The position numbers and the translations under genes were made by a program. From CAWCTB01 sp963798275 (GTDB taxonomy: Bacteria > Acidobacteriota > Terriglobia > Terriglobales > Acidobacteriaceae): DNA of 64,000 nt. The stretch is from contig CAWCTB010000001.1 of assembly GCA_963798275.1 (NCBI GenBank), positions 5,258 to 69,257 of the forward strand. The letters are read 5' to 3'. Numbering within the stretch: the stretch's first letter is position 1; every line of letters begins with the position of its first letter. The notes under the pieces were generated by a model. The model was not told where the DNA came from, searched no databases, and worked only from the letters and a program-made list of their open reading frames with translations. Shown piece by piece: positions 52,869-63,254 of the stretch.

Positions 52869-53656
52869 TTATCCGGCTACCTCCTCTGCAGCGACCACCG
52901 CCGGCTGTTGCAAGCCGGCCTCGACGCGGGTGGGTGGTTTGCGCGGGCCGAGGAAAATTTTCTGGCTGGGGGCGGGGTGCTGCGGGGTGAGAGCGCGGCC
53001 CTGGGGATTCTCGGGAGTGATGCGCCACAGGGCTTCGTATCCGAAGACGGCGTTTTTGGCCTGATGGTACTGCTTGGCCGTGAGCATGTGGGGAATGGAA
53101 AGGCTCGGGTCGTCCAGCGGTCGGTTCTCGTCATGGATGGCTGCGGCTTTTTCAGCGCCCGGGCTCGCGGTATGCGAGTGCAGGTCAATGATCTCGGTGT
53201 CGGGAGTTTCGCCGGACAGGGTTTCGGTAAACAAAGTTTCGGTGGGCATTGAGTTTCGGAGACGCGGAGTGCGGTGTTGTCGTCGAGTTCGTAGTCCTGC
53301 TCGAAGGCGTCGTACTGATTGCAGATGGGGTCGTTGGCGCTGTCGGCGGATTCGTTCGCCATGTGGCGAAGGTTGAGGCTGGCGGTCTGCAGGGCGTAGA
53401 GGACGAGGCCGGCGCGCTTGGGATCGAGCGTACCGCGAAGCAGGGCGTCGGTGACCTGCATCAGGGCCAACTGAATGGAAGCGGCGTCTTCGAGCAGGGG
53501 CAATGCAAGCGGGTTTTGGTTGGGATGGGCGGCGTGTTGTTCGGCGCGCAACTGGCGTCCGATGTGGGTGAGGTGGAAGAAACAATAGTTGCGTCCGCGC
53601 AGGGCGGGCGAACCGCAGAAGTGTCCGTTGCTTTTGACGTGTTCACAGTGACGCAT
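52869..53656 (-). CDS. Hypothetical protein of an acidobacterial C/H-motif family, frame break
   Basis: N-terminus MRHCEHVKSNGHFCGSPALRG with NYCFFH is a small Cys/His motif (C-x-H, C, C-x2-H) that I recognise from multi-copy proteins in acidobacterial genomes; the following LEDAASIQLALMQVTDALL and KRAGLVLYALQTASLNLR are conserved helices. After about residue 137 the frame changes by -1 (or +2) near 53250 and the C-terminal part reads MLTAKQYHQAKNAVFGYEALWRITPENPQG. About 262 residues. No function is known. It sits at the edge of the repeat-rich accessory stretch. Start ATG at 53656. Confidence 0.6.
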
Positions 53657-53823
53657 GATTGACTCCAGTTTCAAGTTTCAAGTTTCGGGTTTCGAGTTCA
53701 GTGGCCAGCTACCGGCTGCCAACTGCGGGCTATCAGCTGTCAGCTATCAGCCGTCAGCTCAATCCGGTTCTGTCTACCCTGCTTCCAGGTCCAGTTTCGA
53801 TTCCAGAGTCTGAGTAAAGTCAA

Positions 53824-53870
53824 CATCCCCACCCTACCGGCCAAAGGAAGGCCGGTAGAATGGGGCACCC
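53824..53870. repeat. CCCACCC...GGGGCACC hairpin, copy 1
   Basis: Core CTACCGGCC (53834-53842), loop aaaggaa, GGCCGGTAG (53850-53858), flanked by CCCCACCC on the left and ATGGGGCACCC on the right. Members with the same flanks but different stems occur at about 54280-54345, 55017-55055 and 55729-55763. Confidence 0.6.
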
Positions 53871-53919
53871 AATTCGTGATATTTCTCCAGGGTTCGTGCG
53901 GACCCCCTCCCCCGGGGTG

Positions 53920-54005
53920 CTGGTAAAATCTTGAAAACAATGGTTCCGATTTGGGAATGGCTGGCAAAATCTTGAGCGCGTGAGAGTTACAGGTAAAATC
54001 TTGAG
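53920..54005. repeat. Three direct repeats GG[T/C]AAAATCTTGA, possible IS-end relic
   Basis: GGTAAAATCTTGA (around 53922), GGCAAAATCTTGA (around 53963) and GGTAAAATCTTGA (around 53992). A diverged copy lies inverted at about 55810-55860, where the complement reads GTAAGATCTTGAAAAAAATGG and continues with a near match to the sequence at 53937-53955. Multiple short terminal repeats in opposite orientation are a feature of IS21- and IS481-type elements, but no transposase is present between them. Confidence 0.5.
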
Positions 54006-54045
54006 GCGTAAGGAGTTAGGCATATCGTTCCCTAAAACACAAAAC

Positions 54046-54145
54046 GGAGGATGCGGCGCCAAAGGGGCACCGCATCCTCCAATACAAGGTTGAGGATACG
54101 CCGGTGTGGGCGACTGTCAACTTACGAAAGTACATGTACTTTCGT
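54046..54145. repeat. Two strong palindromes
   Basis: GGAGGATGCGG ... CCGCATCCTCC (54046-54080, eleven perfect pairs plus further partial pairing across CGCC-aaa-GGGGCA) and, 43 bp on, a perfect 22-bp palindrome ACGAAAGTACATGTACTTTCGT (54124-54145). A short repeat of TAGTGGATAG (four times) follows at 54157-54190, resembling other low-value intergenic spacers in this window. Confidence 0.6.
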
Positions 54146-54279
54146 GCTAGTTCAGTGACTAGTGGATAGTGGATAGTGGATAGTGGATAGAAGAGCGGGT
54201 TGTTGGCGGTATCGAGTGCCAGTTGCGAATTGGCTTGCTGGGGTGGACGAAGCTTTTCAAGAGAGCAAGTGCTTCGCTC

Positions 54280-54345
54280 CCACCCTTTCGCAAAACCGGC
54301 GAAAGGGCCTGCCCGGAGCGCAGTCGAAGGGATGGGGCACCCACT
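54280..54345. repeat. CCCACCC...GGGGCACC hairpin, copy 2
   Basis: CTTTCGC-aaaaccg-GCGAAAG stem within CCCACCC ... GATGGGGCACCC. The remaining sequence from 53657 to 55208 (about 1.5 kb) has no credible gene; longer open frames there lie in repeats and have no protein features. Confidence 0.5.
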
Positions 54346-54720
54346 GCATGATCCCGGTGTGCTGAGAGAAGAGGGTGGGGCACCGGGCCAGACGATTTGT
54401 ACCGCGGGAGTGTCGCCCCTGCTGGGGCTTGGGGACGATCGAGGTGATCCTACCCAGCGTTCCGCTGCGCTGCACCCACCCCAGCAAACGCAAGAACGGC
54501 GTTCGCTGGGGACCCCGGCACGATGGGCTAGAAACAGTGACGCTCTCGCCACACGCCGCTCGCAGAACCAGCGAGCGGCGTAAGCGTGGCCGCGGGCTGG
54601 GGAAGCTTTCTCAGATGAGATACTTGCCGACGGTCGTACTCACAGCTCGTTGTCCAACTAAGAGTCTTTTGCCCGGCGGCACCAGCAGCACGGGTCGGTT
54701 TGGGGCTTCGCATCAAAAGT

Positions 54721-55055
54721 CAAAATCCCCACCCAGCCAAAATCGGGTTGGATGCGCCGCCCTTGGAGATATTTTCTCACTGAGATGCTGGTACGGGTCG
54801 GGCCGCCCCGTGATCGCCGTGGTACCGAAGGGGGTCGAGTCAGTTTCGAGTTTTGATTCGAAAGTCAAAATCCCCACCCAACCAAAATCGGGTTGGATGC
54901 GCCGCCCTTGGAGATATTTTCTCACTGAGATGCTGGTACGGGTCGGGCCGCCCCGTGATCGCCGTGGTACCGAAGGGGGTCGAGTCAGTTTCGAGTTTTG
55001 ATTCAAAAGTCAAAATCCCCACCCAACCAAAATCGGGTTGGATGGGGCACCCTCG
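54721..55055. repeat. 145-bp tandem repeat, 2.3 copies
   Basis: Units starting CAAAATCCCCACCCA occur at 54721, 54866 and 55011, exactly 145 bp apart. The first two are almost identical over the whole unit; the third diverges after about 35 bp into ATGGGGCACCCTCGGG. Unit content includes CCAAAATCGGGTTGG and a GGTACCGAAGGGGGTCGAGTC stretch. Frames open on both strands because of repetition and should not be annotated as genes. Confidence 0.9.
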
Positions 55056-55208
55056 GGTGTTTTTCTGTGTTGGGATACTTGCCCGGGCCACCCTGAAGCG
55101 CGAAGAGCTTGCGAGGCCACCCGCCCTCAGTCGTGCGCGATTTGAAACAAAAAAGCTGGGTGGTTCGTATCTCCGGTGGGCCATACTGAGGTACAAAGAG
55201 GAGGGCCT

Positions 55209-55715
55209 ATGTTTTGCGATCGATGCGGCGCGCCGGTACTGCCGGAGCAGCGCTTTTGCGGGCAATGTGGCAAGCAGTTCTCCGCCGGGGCAGGCCCGGG
55301 TCGTCCAGCGCCTAACCGGGTGCAGGAGCATATTCGGTTGCTGGGCATCCTGTGGATAGCGCTTTCCGTTCTCAATGCAGTTGCGGGCGTGGTGCTGCTG
55401 ATCGTGGGGAATAGCCTGATCCCGCACCTGCACGAGATGGGAGCGCCGCCGGAGATGCCTACCGCCTTCCTGACGTCGCTGTTGAGCGCCATCGGCATCG
55501 CTGTCCTGGTGAAGGCCGGGGCTGGTTTGCTGGCCGGCTGGGGACTGCTGCAGCGCGAGCCCTGGGCGCGAATGTTGACCCTGGTGCTTTCGTTTCTGGC
55601 GTTGCTCCACGTTCCATTCGGGACGGCGCTTGGCATTTACAGCTTGTGGGTTCTGTTACCCGTGCAGTCGGAGCGGGAATATGCGCAAGCCGCGCAGAGT
55701 GCCGGGGCGGTGTGA
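55209..55715 (+). CDS. Zinc-ribbon membrane protein, hypothetical
   Basis: A 168-residue protein. An N-terminal zinc ribbon (CDRCGAPVLPEQRFCGQCG, CxxC...CxxC) is followed by a linker and four hydrophobic segments: RLLGILWIALSVLNAVAGVV, FLTSLLSAIGIAVLVKAGAG, ARMLTLVLSFLALLHVPFG and GIYSLWVLLPV. Proteins with a cytosolic ribbon before a small polytopic domain are common in this phylum and have no assigned role. ATG at 55209 has AGGAGGG upstream. It stands within the repeat-rich stretch, without evident partners. Confidence 0.78.
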   Translation: MFCDRCGAPVLPEQRFCGQCGKQFSAGAGPGRPAPNRVQEHIRLLGILWIALSVLNAVAGVVLLIVGNSLIPHLHEMGAPPEMPTAFLTSLLSAIGIAVLVKAGAGLLAGWGLLQREPWARMLTLVLSFLALLHVPFGTALGIYSLWVLLPVQSEREYAQAAQSAGAV

Positions 55716-55973
55716 AAGCGAATTGCTCCCACCCTTTCCCAAAATCGGGAAAGGATGGGGTACCAGGCGCCAGGCCGAACTGCCCCGCTCAAGCAAACGA
55801 AGCTTGAACGGGCCACCGTCCCAATTCCCAAACGGAACCATTTTTTTCAAGATCTTACGGGCAGGTGGGGGGATTGGGTACCAGGTTATCTGTCCCACGT
55901 CCCTCTGCCTTCCGATCCAAAATGAGGGCAATCGGGTGCCGCCCCTGACGGGGCTCGGGGTTTGGGGTGAACG
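55716..55973. repeat. Intergenic stretch with CCCACCC hairpin copy 4 and inverted GTAAGATCTTGA copy
   Basis: Hairpin CCTTTCCC (55733-55740) - aaaatc - GGGAAAGG (55747-55754) within CTCCCACCC...GATGGGGTACC. It is followed by the inverted copy of the 53.9-kb repeat at about 55810-55860. No gene seen. Confidence 0.55.
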
Positions 55974-56513
55974 CTGACCCAGCACTGACGTGCTGGGCTA
56001 CGATTGTGTCGCCCTGCGGGCTTATGGCTGACCCAGCACTGACGTGCTGGGCTACGATTGTGTCGCCCTGCGGGCTTATGGCTGACCCAGCACTGACGTA
56101 CTGGGCTACGATTGTGTCGCCCTGCGGGCTTATGGCTGACCCAGCACTGACGTGCTGGGCTACGATTGTGTCGCCCTGCGGGCTTATGGCTGACCCAGCA
56201 CTGACGTACTGGGCTACGATTGTGTCGCCCTGCGGGCTTATGGCTGACCCAGCACTGACGTACTGGGCTACGATTGTGTCGCCCTGCGGGCTTATGGCTG
56301 ACCCAGCACTGACGTGCTGGGCTACGATTGTGTCGCCCTGCGGGCTTATGGCTGACCCAGCACTGACGTGCTGGGCTACGATTGTGTCGCCCTGCGGGCT
56401 TATGGCTGACCCAGCACTGACGTACTGGGCTACGATTGTGTCGCCCTGCGGGCTTATGGCTGACCCAGCACTGACGCGCTGGGCTACGATTGTGTTGCCC
56501 TGCGGGCTGTGGG
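55974..56513. repeat. 54-bp tandem repeat array, 10 copies, each unit with two hairpins
   Basis: Units start with CTGACCCAGCACTGACG at 55974, 56028, 56082, 56136, 56190, 56244, 56298, 56352, 56406 and 56460, so the period is exactly 54. Each unit contains CCCAGCAC-tgac-GTGCTGGG and the smaller GCCC-tgc-GGGC. The variable base in the right arm reads G, G, A, G, A, A, G, G, A, and then GCGC in the last copy. Both strands are open through the array because 54 is a multiple of three, but there are no starts, domains or composition that suggest a protein. Confidence 0.92.
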
Positions 56514-56583
56514 GGATTGAAGGCCAGATTCTCCAAGCGGGAGACGATTCGCGACGGGGTCCTAGATTGGCGCTTCCCGCGCA

Positions 56584-57830
56584 CTACTTCTCGGGATGAC
56601 GAGGGAGAGCCGGTGATGGAGAAGGTTGCTGGGGAGCGGGCGCCTTGGGAGCCGGCTGCTGCGCCGGCGGTTGCTGCGCCGGGGGTTGGGGTGCCGGGGG
56701 CGGGGTAGCCGGGGGTTGGGGAACGTAGCCCTTGGCGTCTCCTTTGCGCTTGATCGCCTGGGCCCGATTACTGTAAGTGGAGGCGGTAAAGGCGTGGGCG
56801 CGTAGTTCCCTGCCGGGAAGGGCCATTGCCACTACAACGGTGTCGCGAACTTTATCGATCGTCGGTTGAATCAGAAGCGCGATGTCATCGATTTTGGCTA
56901 CCCTCTGTGTATTCATCCAGTTTTGAGCTGCGGTGACACCCTGTTGTCCGAAGCTGACGTCCTCATCGGCGTGAAAGCGTTCATGTTTGATGGTGATATC
57001 TTCGGCCCAGAACTGATTGCGAGGGGGCTGGTTCTTATAAATCGTCCCGCCACTCCGGGTCACGGTCGCGGGTGAAGGAGTGAGGTCCTTAACCACGTCA
57101 GGGTAGTTGGTTTGCGTGATGTTGGGATCGCTATCGGAGGCGATGTTCTTTTTCCCCAAGCTGGTAACTGAAAATGTAATGTCAGCATTGATGTCGCCAG
57201 TCACATCGAAACTCTGGGCGTGTGGAACTGCGGCCACGTGCGCGATCTTGTAGTTAGGGCGGGTTGTACCGAAGTCACCGGGATCGGGAGCGTCGTTGGT
57301 TTTGGTGATCGCGCTGGTGTATTTGAAACTACTGGAAAGACCCGAGTCCGATTGGCTGGGAACGGGGGTGGAGGGACTCACGACGTCGGGGAAGAGAACC
57401 GCCTCTCCGGGCCGCAGTTCGGAAGTGGCATTCGAGCCGGCGGGGACTGCCGCCGCACCTGGCCGAGGCGCAGTTCTTGCGGGCTTGGGCTCGTCATGGC
57501 GGACGGCATCGTGGTAAACCGGCAGGGCCCGGGGCACGACGGCCGAAAAGGTGTAGCGCTGGCGCTTGACTACGGATACGTTCCCGCGTGGTTGCCGGCC
57601 GCCGACTGTTGCCGCGCAAGGTTGCCATCGTCGGCGCTTGAAGACGGAAAGACAGTTACCTTGCCAAAATCCCATGAAGGACGAGCGGTGGACTCCGGCG
57701 TGTCGAGGGCATTGCGAAAGACACCATCGGCGGCTTCGTGCGCGGCAGGGAGGGAACTTCGGCGTGCCGACTTATTGGTCGAGGTTGCCGATGGCGCAGT
57801 CTGGTCCTTTCTGATACGCGGAAAAAACAT
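56584..57830 (-). CDS. Hypothetical protein with HERFH motif; N-terminal DFGKVTVFP segment (frame break)
   Basis: The N-terminal part (MFFPRIRKDQT to SSSADDGNLARQQ) includes WDFGKVTVFP, resembling the segment DFSRIPV seen near the N-terminus of DUF4157/eCIS-associated proteins. The frame then changes by -1 near 57580-57620 and continues RQRYTFSAVVPRALPVYHD to the stop. Further on comes ITIKHERFHADEDVSF, an HExxH zinc-protease-like motif, and a Pro/Gln-rich tail (PPAPQPPAQQPPAQQPAP). About 410 residues. The eCIS link and the protease reading are both inference from short motifs. The break and the unusual composition make the exact extent uncertain. Confidence 0.5.
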
Positions 57831-58435
57831 GCCAGCACCAGTGTCGCTTGCGATAAATTTCCCGGCGGGCTGAAAACCACCATACATTACATCAATGCGC
57901 CCGTCGTAGCCAGACGACTGAGTTGTACAGAGTGACGGAAGGCGGGCGGGGATTCAATAAAGCACCCCGGGCGCGATTGCTGACAGAAGGATAGCTGACA
58001 CTGCTGGCAAAACCTCGCACCTGCCATCGAGAGCGAGCGGTGTGAAGCCCTGGCTAGTGTGGTATCCCGCAATTTTGTGCCATAACTCTAAACAGCGCAT
58101 TGCGGAGAACGTCGTCCCCTCAGCGGCTAAAGCCGCGTCTATGCAGGCGCTTTTGCGGCACGGCTGAAGCCGTGCCCTTTCAAAACAACGTCGAGTTAGT
58201 ATGCAAACTTCCGGGACACCACATCAGGGAAGATCTGATTAAGTCAATGGACGGTGCCTCAGCGGCTAAAGCCGCGTTCATTTTGCGGCCTTTACGGACG
58301 GCCTGAAGGCCGTCCCCTTCAAGAGATTGGGCTTAATCAGAGATTCCCTAGGTTGGGATTGAAAGGACCTGGTCAAAGCACTCTGGAATGGTACAGCCAA
58401 GGTGGTGGCCGATAGCCTGATAGCTACCTCGATCT
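57831..58435. repeat. Intergenic stretch with dispersed CTGAAGG elements, copies 3 and 4
   Basis: Two tandem-like copies: CAGCGGCTAAAGCCGCG (about 58121) with CGGCACGGCTGAAGCCGTGCCC (about 58157) and CTTTCAAAAC; then CAGCGGCTAAAGCCGCG (about 58260) with GGACGGCCTGAAGGCCGTCC (about 58296) and CCTTCAAGAG. The first is followed by AACTTCCGGGACACCAC, nearly as at 63.24 kb. No gene seen in 57888-58435. Confidence 0.65.
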
Positions 58436-59212
58436 CTAATCGTAGCGCTCGAAGACGATCTGTTTGCGATCCCAACCCAGCTCTTCCTTGAGCAGCTTGC
58501 GGTTGGCGTCGACCATCTGGTGCAGGCCGCAGATGTAGGCCTGCATGTCCTGGCGGGTGTTCACGATCTCGCGGATGTGGTCCTGCACGTAGCCCTTGCG
58601 GCCGGTCCATTGCTCGCCGCCGCGGCTGAGGGTCGGGAGGTAATGGAAGTTCGCGTGTTCGCGCGCGATGCGCTCGAATTCGTCGCGGTAGTAGAGGTTC
58701 TCTTCGTGGCGAGTGCCAAACACTAGCCAGTATTGGTGTCCCTGGTTGCGCTCGGGTTGGTCGAACAGCCAATGCACAATGCCCCGAATGGGAGCGATGC
58801 CGGTACCGGTGGCAATGAACACCGCGTCTTTCTGGGGCTGGCGCAGCGTGAAGAGGCCGTGCGGACCATGGAACTCGACTTCCGCACCCTCTTCCAGGTC
58901 GCAGAGCCAGTTGGAGAGGAACCCGTCTTCCACCCGGTTCAGGCAGAGGTCGAAGGTGGCATCGGCGCGGGGCGCTGAAGCCAGCGAATAGGCGCGGGTA
59001 TGCCACTTGCCGTCGGGGCGCTGCTGCTTGATCGAGACAAACTGGCCGGGCACGAAGTTGAATTCATGCACGCCCTCGACGGCGAATTTCAGGTGCTTGG
59101 TCGCCGGCGACAGCAGGACGGAACGCTGCAGGCGGGCGGTCAGAAACCTGCGGGCTGCGTCGGCAAGTCCCGGAGTTGGGCCCGGATTCGCGGTGTCGGG
59201 AACAGTGCTCAA
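58436..59212 (-). CDS. Ferredoxin-NADP+ reductase-like FAD/NAD(P)-binding oxidoreductase
   Basis: 258-residue protein with the FNR fold. FAD-binding motifs are KWHTRAYSLASAP (RxYS) and VPGQFVSIKQ; the NAD(P) domain begins DAVFIATGTGIAPIRGIVH and contains YWLVFGTRHEENLYYRDEF, with ICGLHQMVDANRKLL near the end. It ends FERYD, with an aromatic near the C-terminus as in FNR. No ferredoxin domain is attached. TTG at 59212, with GAGG upstream, is preferred; an upstream TTG at 59290 would add residues unlike the family. Partner protein unknown. Confidence 0.85.
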   Translation of the reverse strand: MSTVPDTANPGPTPGLADAARRFLTARLQRSVLLSPATKHLKFAVEGVHEFNFVPGQFVSIKQQRPDGKWHTRAYSLASAPRADATFDLCLNRVEDGFLSNWLCDLEEGAEVEFHGPHGLFTLRQPQKDAVFIATGTGIAPIRGIVHWLFDQPERNQGHQYWLVFGTRHEENLYYRDEFERIAREHANFHYLPTLSRGGEQWTGRKGYVQDHIREIVNTRQDMQAYICGLHQMVDANRKLLKEELGWDRKQIVFERYD

Positions 59213-59499
59213 AGTTTGCCTCGCAATCCTTAGATGTCGGGGAGCCGCTGCCGGAAGCAAGCAGCAAAAAGGGCGGCCGCGTCCGAGCAACGCACCTGTT
59301 CGAGAGGCGGACGCCTGTGCTGAAGTGGAGGGATTATAGAGAAGTGCTTGGCTAGTGACCGGATCGTGATCGACACGAATACTTCTATGCTAAGGTCGGC
59401 GAGGCCGTCGGGGACACGCACCGTATATTCTGAACAGGATTTTCGGGTTCCAACCGGTCAAGGGGCCCACGTGTTCGATGAAGAATCGGTATTAGAAAC

Positions 59500-60363
59500 G
59501 TGCAGACTCCGCACGCAATTCGCAGGTGGCGCTTGCTCGAAAGCACGCCGGCTCTTGGCGTGGTAATTGTGCTCACTCTGATGGCAGTCAGTGTCGCGCG
59601 CCATCCCTCGAGCCTTCAAGGCACCGGAAATCGTCTACTGTGGCTGGATGTCGCGCTGCTGCTAACATACGGGATTGCGGCGACCTGGGTGCGGTACCAG
59701 AGCAGCGCAGGGGCAGACCTCGCGATTCGTCTGGGCACGATTGCAGGTCTCCTGTTGGGGGCGGTACTCGTCGCTAACCACGTAATCGAATTGTTCGTAT
59801 CGGCCAGAAGCTTCGCTCTTGTGATCAGTCCGGTGCTTCTGACGCTCGCATTGCTTGGCGCGACTGGTTCGGCCGCCACGGAACGCACAGGATCACTCCT
59901 GCTGGCAATGGTTGCTGGTGTGTGGTGCGCAATTGTGGGGACTCTCGTGTTGCTCGGTGTCGGGTTCGTCTTAGGTCTAACTTTGGAGGCGCGCGTGGAA
60001 CTGTGGCTGCGAGAAGCGTTTGCCGCGAGCGGAATGAACGACCCGGGTGGATTCCTCGTGCAAAATACGCTTGAAGCGGCCTCTGAAGCTCTTGTCCGGC
60101 TGCCGGTGGTAGCGCTGTTCTTGTCTCTGCTCGGCGCCTTAGCGAACGCCTGGATCAGCAAGCGGCCACGAACTGCCGTCCTCGTGGTCATCTGTTCTGC
60201 ACCGCTTATGTTCATAGGGGGTACGGCCGCCCTGTGGTACGCGAACTCGCTCCCGCGCGCCGTGCGTCCGCCATTCATATTGGCCGGAGTTCTTCTCGCA
60301 AGCGTCGCTCTCTCCTCTGCACATCCAATCTGGTCCGCACTGCGTCATCGGTTCTCGGAATGA
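59500..60363 (+). CDS. Multi-pass membrane protein, hypothetical
   Basis: 287 residues, GTG start at 59500. Seven or eight hydrophobic segments are visible, among them LGVVIVLTLMAVSVA, LLLTYGIAATWVRYQ, ALVISPVLLTLALLGATG, AMVAGVWCAIVGTLVLLGVGFVLG and LPVVALFLSLLGALANAW. No family recognised. Codon use has fewer GC-ending codons and a slightly different style from neighbours, which could suggest transfer, but this is an impression. No frame break. Confidence 0.65.
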   Translation: MQTPHAIRRWRLLESTPALGVVIVLTLMAVSVARHPSSLQGTGNRLLWLDVALLLTYGIAATWVRYQSSAGADLAIRLGTIAGLLLGAVLVANHVIELFVSARSFALVISPVLLTLALLGATGSAATERTGSLLLAMVAGVWCAIVGTLVLLGVGFVLGLTLEARVELWLREAFAASGMNDPGGFLVQNTLEAASEALVRLPVVALFLSLLGALANAWISKRPRTAVLVVICSAPLMFIGGTAALWYANSLPRAVRPPFILAGVLLASVALSSAHPIWSALRHRFSE

Positions 60364-60473
60364 TAAATCGCTGTTGCGCTCATTGAGCATGTCGTGGTGC
60401 GTCACCGAGCACTTCTCACACCAAACGGCGGGGCTCGTCAACCCGTCAACCGTGCAGTTCCTCTGACGCTCAC

Positions 60474-60498
60474 AAAAGGGCGGCCGCGCGGGCCGCCC
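60474..60498 (-). terminator. Rho-independent terminator of glmS
   Basis: On the minus strand GGGCGGCC-cgcgc-GGCCGCCC is followed by TTTT, immediately downstream of the glmS stop. Eight perfect GC pairs. Well placed and convincing. Confidence 0.85.
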
Positions 60499-60515
60499 TG
60501 TAAAGCAGGCGATGT

Positions 60516-62381
<1,866 letters not shown>

Positions 62382-62683
62382 AGTTGGTCTCCCAGCCAGC
62401 CATTTCAGGCCGAACACAATAACGCGAACCGTTGGCTCGCGACGAAGTAACTGCCGCTTGTTATCTTATTCGATTTGACTGGCGAACGGCGTGCGGGATG
62501 CTGAACAATCGCAGTGTAGAAGCAGCGGCACGTTCGCGCGAACGGTGGCTCAACCGAGCCATACGATAGAGCACGGAAATGCCGAAGCTGGGGCGAGGAG
62601 CGGCGGGGAAGGGAATTACGGAGGCACCGCGCCACTGAGCTCCAGCGTTCCCGGTTTACAACCCGGGTCTTGCCGAGGAAGGT
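62382..62683. other. Intergenic region upstream of glmS
   Basis: About 300 bp between purS and glmS. No gene, and no recognisable riboswitch or ribozyme. A mild inverted GCTCAAC/GAGCC pattern around 62547-62560 has no further support. Confidence 0.4.
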
Positions 62684-62926
62684 CTACCCCTCGAGCGTGT
62701 AACGATACTCTTCGATGACCGGGTTGGTGAGCACTTCCTTGGCAATGCGCTCGACTTCGGCCTGGGCTTGCTCGCGGCTGGGCGCGTCCACCTGCAGTTC
62801 GAAGTACTTGCCCTGGCGGACATCGTCGATGCCGCGGTAGCCCATCTTCTTGAGCGCGCCGTGAATGGTCTTGCCCTGGGGGTCGAGCACACTTCTCTTC
62901 AGCGAAACATACACATAGGCTTTCAT
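62684..62926 (-). CDS. purS: Phosphoribosylformylglycinamidine synthase subunit PurS
   Basis: A small subunit of the PurL-PurQ-PurS FGAM synthetase that makes purines. It has MKAYVYVSLKRSVLDPQGKT, GALKKMGYRGIDDVRQGKY and QVDAPSREQAQAEVERIA, typical of PurS. 80 residues. ATG at 62926 is chosen over the in-frame upstream codons. Unusually it has no purQ or purL next to it in this window. Intact. Confidence 0.92.
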   Translation of the reverse strand: MKAYVYVSLKRSVLDPQGKTIHGALKKMGYRGIDDVRQGKYFELQVDAPSREQAQAEVERIAKEVLTNPVIEEYRYTLEG

Positions 62927-63254
62927 GGAGGCGACCATTATAACGGCTGGCGGAATGGTTGCGGGGTGGAATTCGACGGTGTCACAGCGAGCTGTGCGAT
63001 GCGGACAACGTCGACACCCCAGCAGCTAAGCAAGTGCTCTTCCGGCCTACCGAACAAACTGGGGAGAAAGCATTGGACGGCGAAGAAACAGCAGCTTCGT
63101 CGGGGCTGAAGCCCCTCGGAATAACAGAAATAAACAGCTTCGACGCTGGCCTGAAGGCCAGCTCTACCCGAAGACCGATTTCTTCCGCGCTGTGTGTGAA
63201 GCTGGGCCTTTCAAACCAACGTTAACGCAGTCGGCGAACTTCCGGGGCGCCACA
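62927..63254. repeat. Intergenic stretch with dispersed CTGAAGG element, copy 5
   Basis: CGGGGCTGAAGCCCC (about 63100) with GCTGGCCTGAAGGCCAGC (about 63144) and CTCTACCC; then CTTTCAAACCAACGT and AACTTCCGGGGCGCCACAC, close to the sequence following copy 3 at 58.2 kb. No gene seen. Confidence 0.65.

Noticed and set aside
54016..55610. Open frames on both strands in the 54.0-55.6 kb stretch
   Set aside because: They run through tandem repeats and hairpins and have no recognisable domain; only the zinc-ribbon gene at 55209 is kept.
55974..56513. CRISPR array
   Set aside because: There are no variable spacers; all bases of each unit repeat.
55886..56599. 18-residue repeat proteins read from either strand of the 54-bp array
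   Set aside because: The period is a multiple of three, so all frames without stops stay open. There are no protein-like features or start signals.
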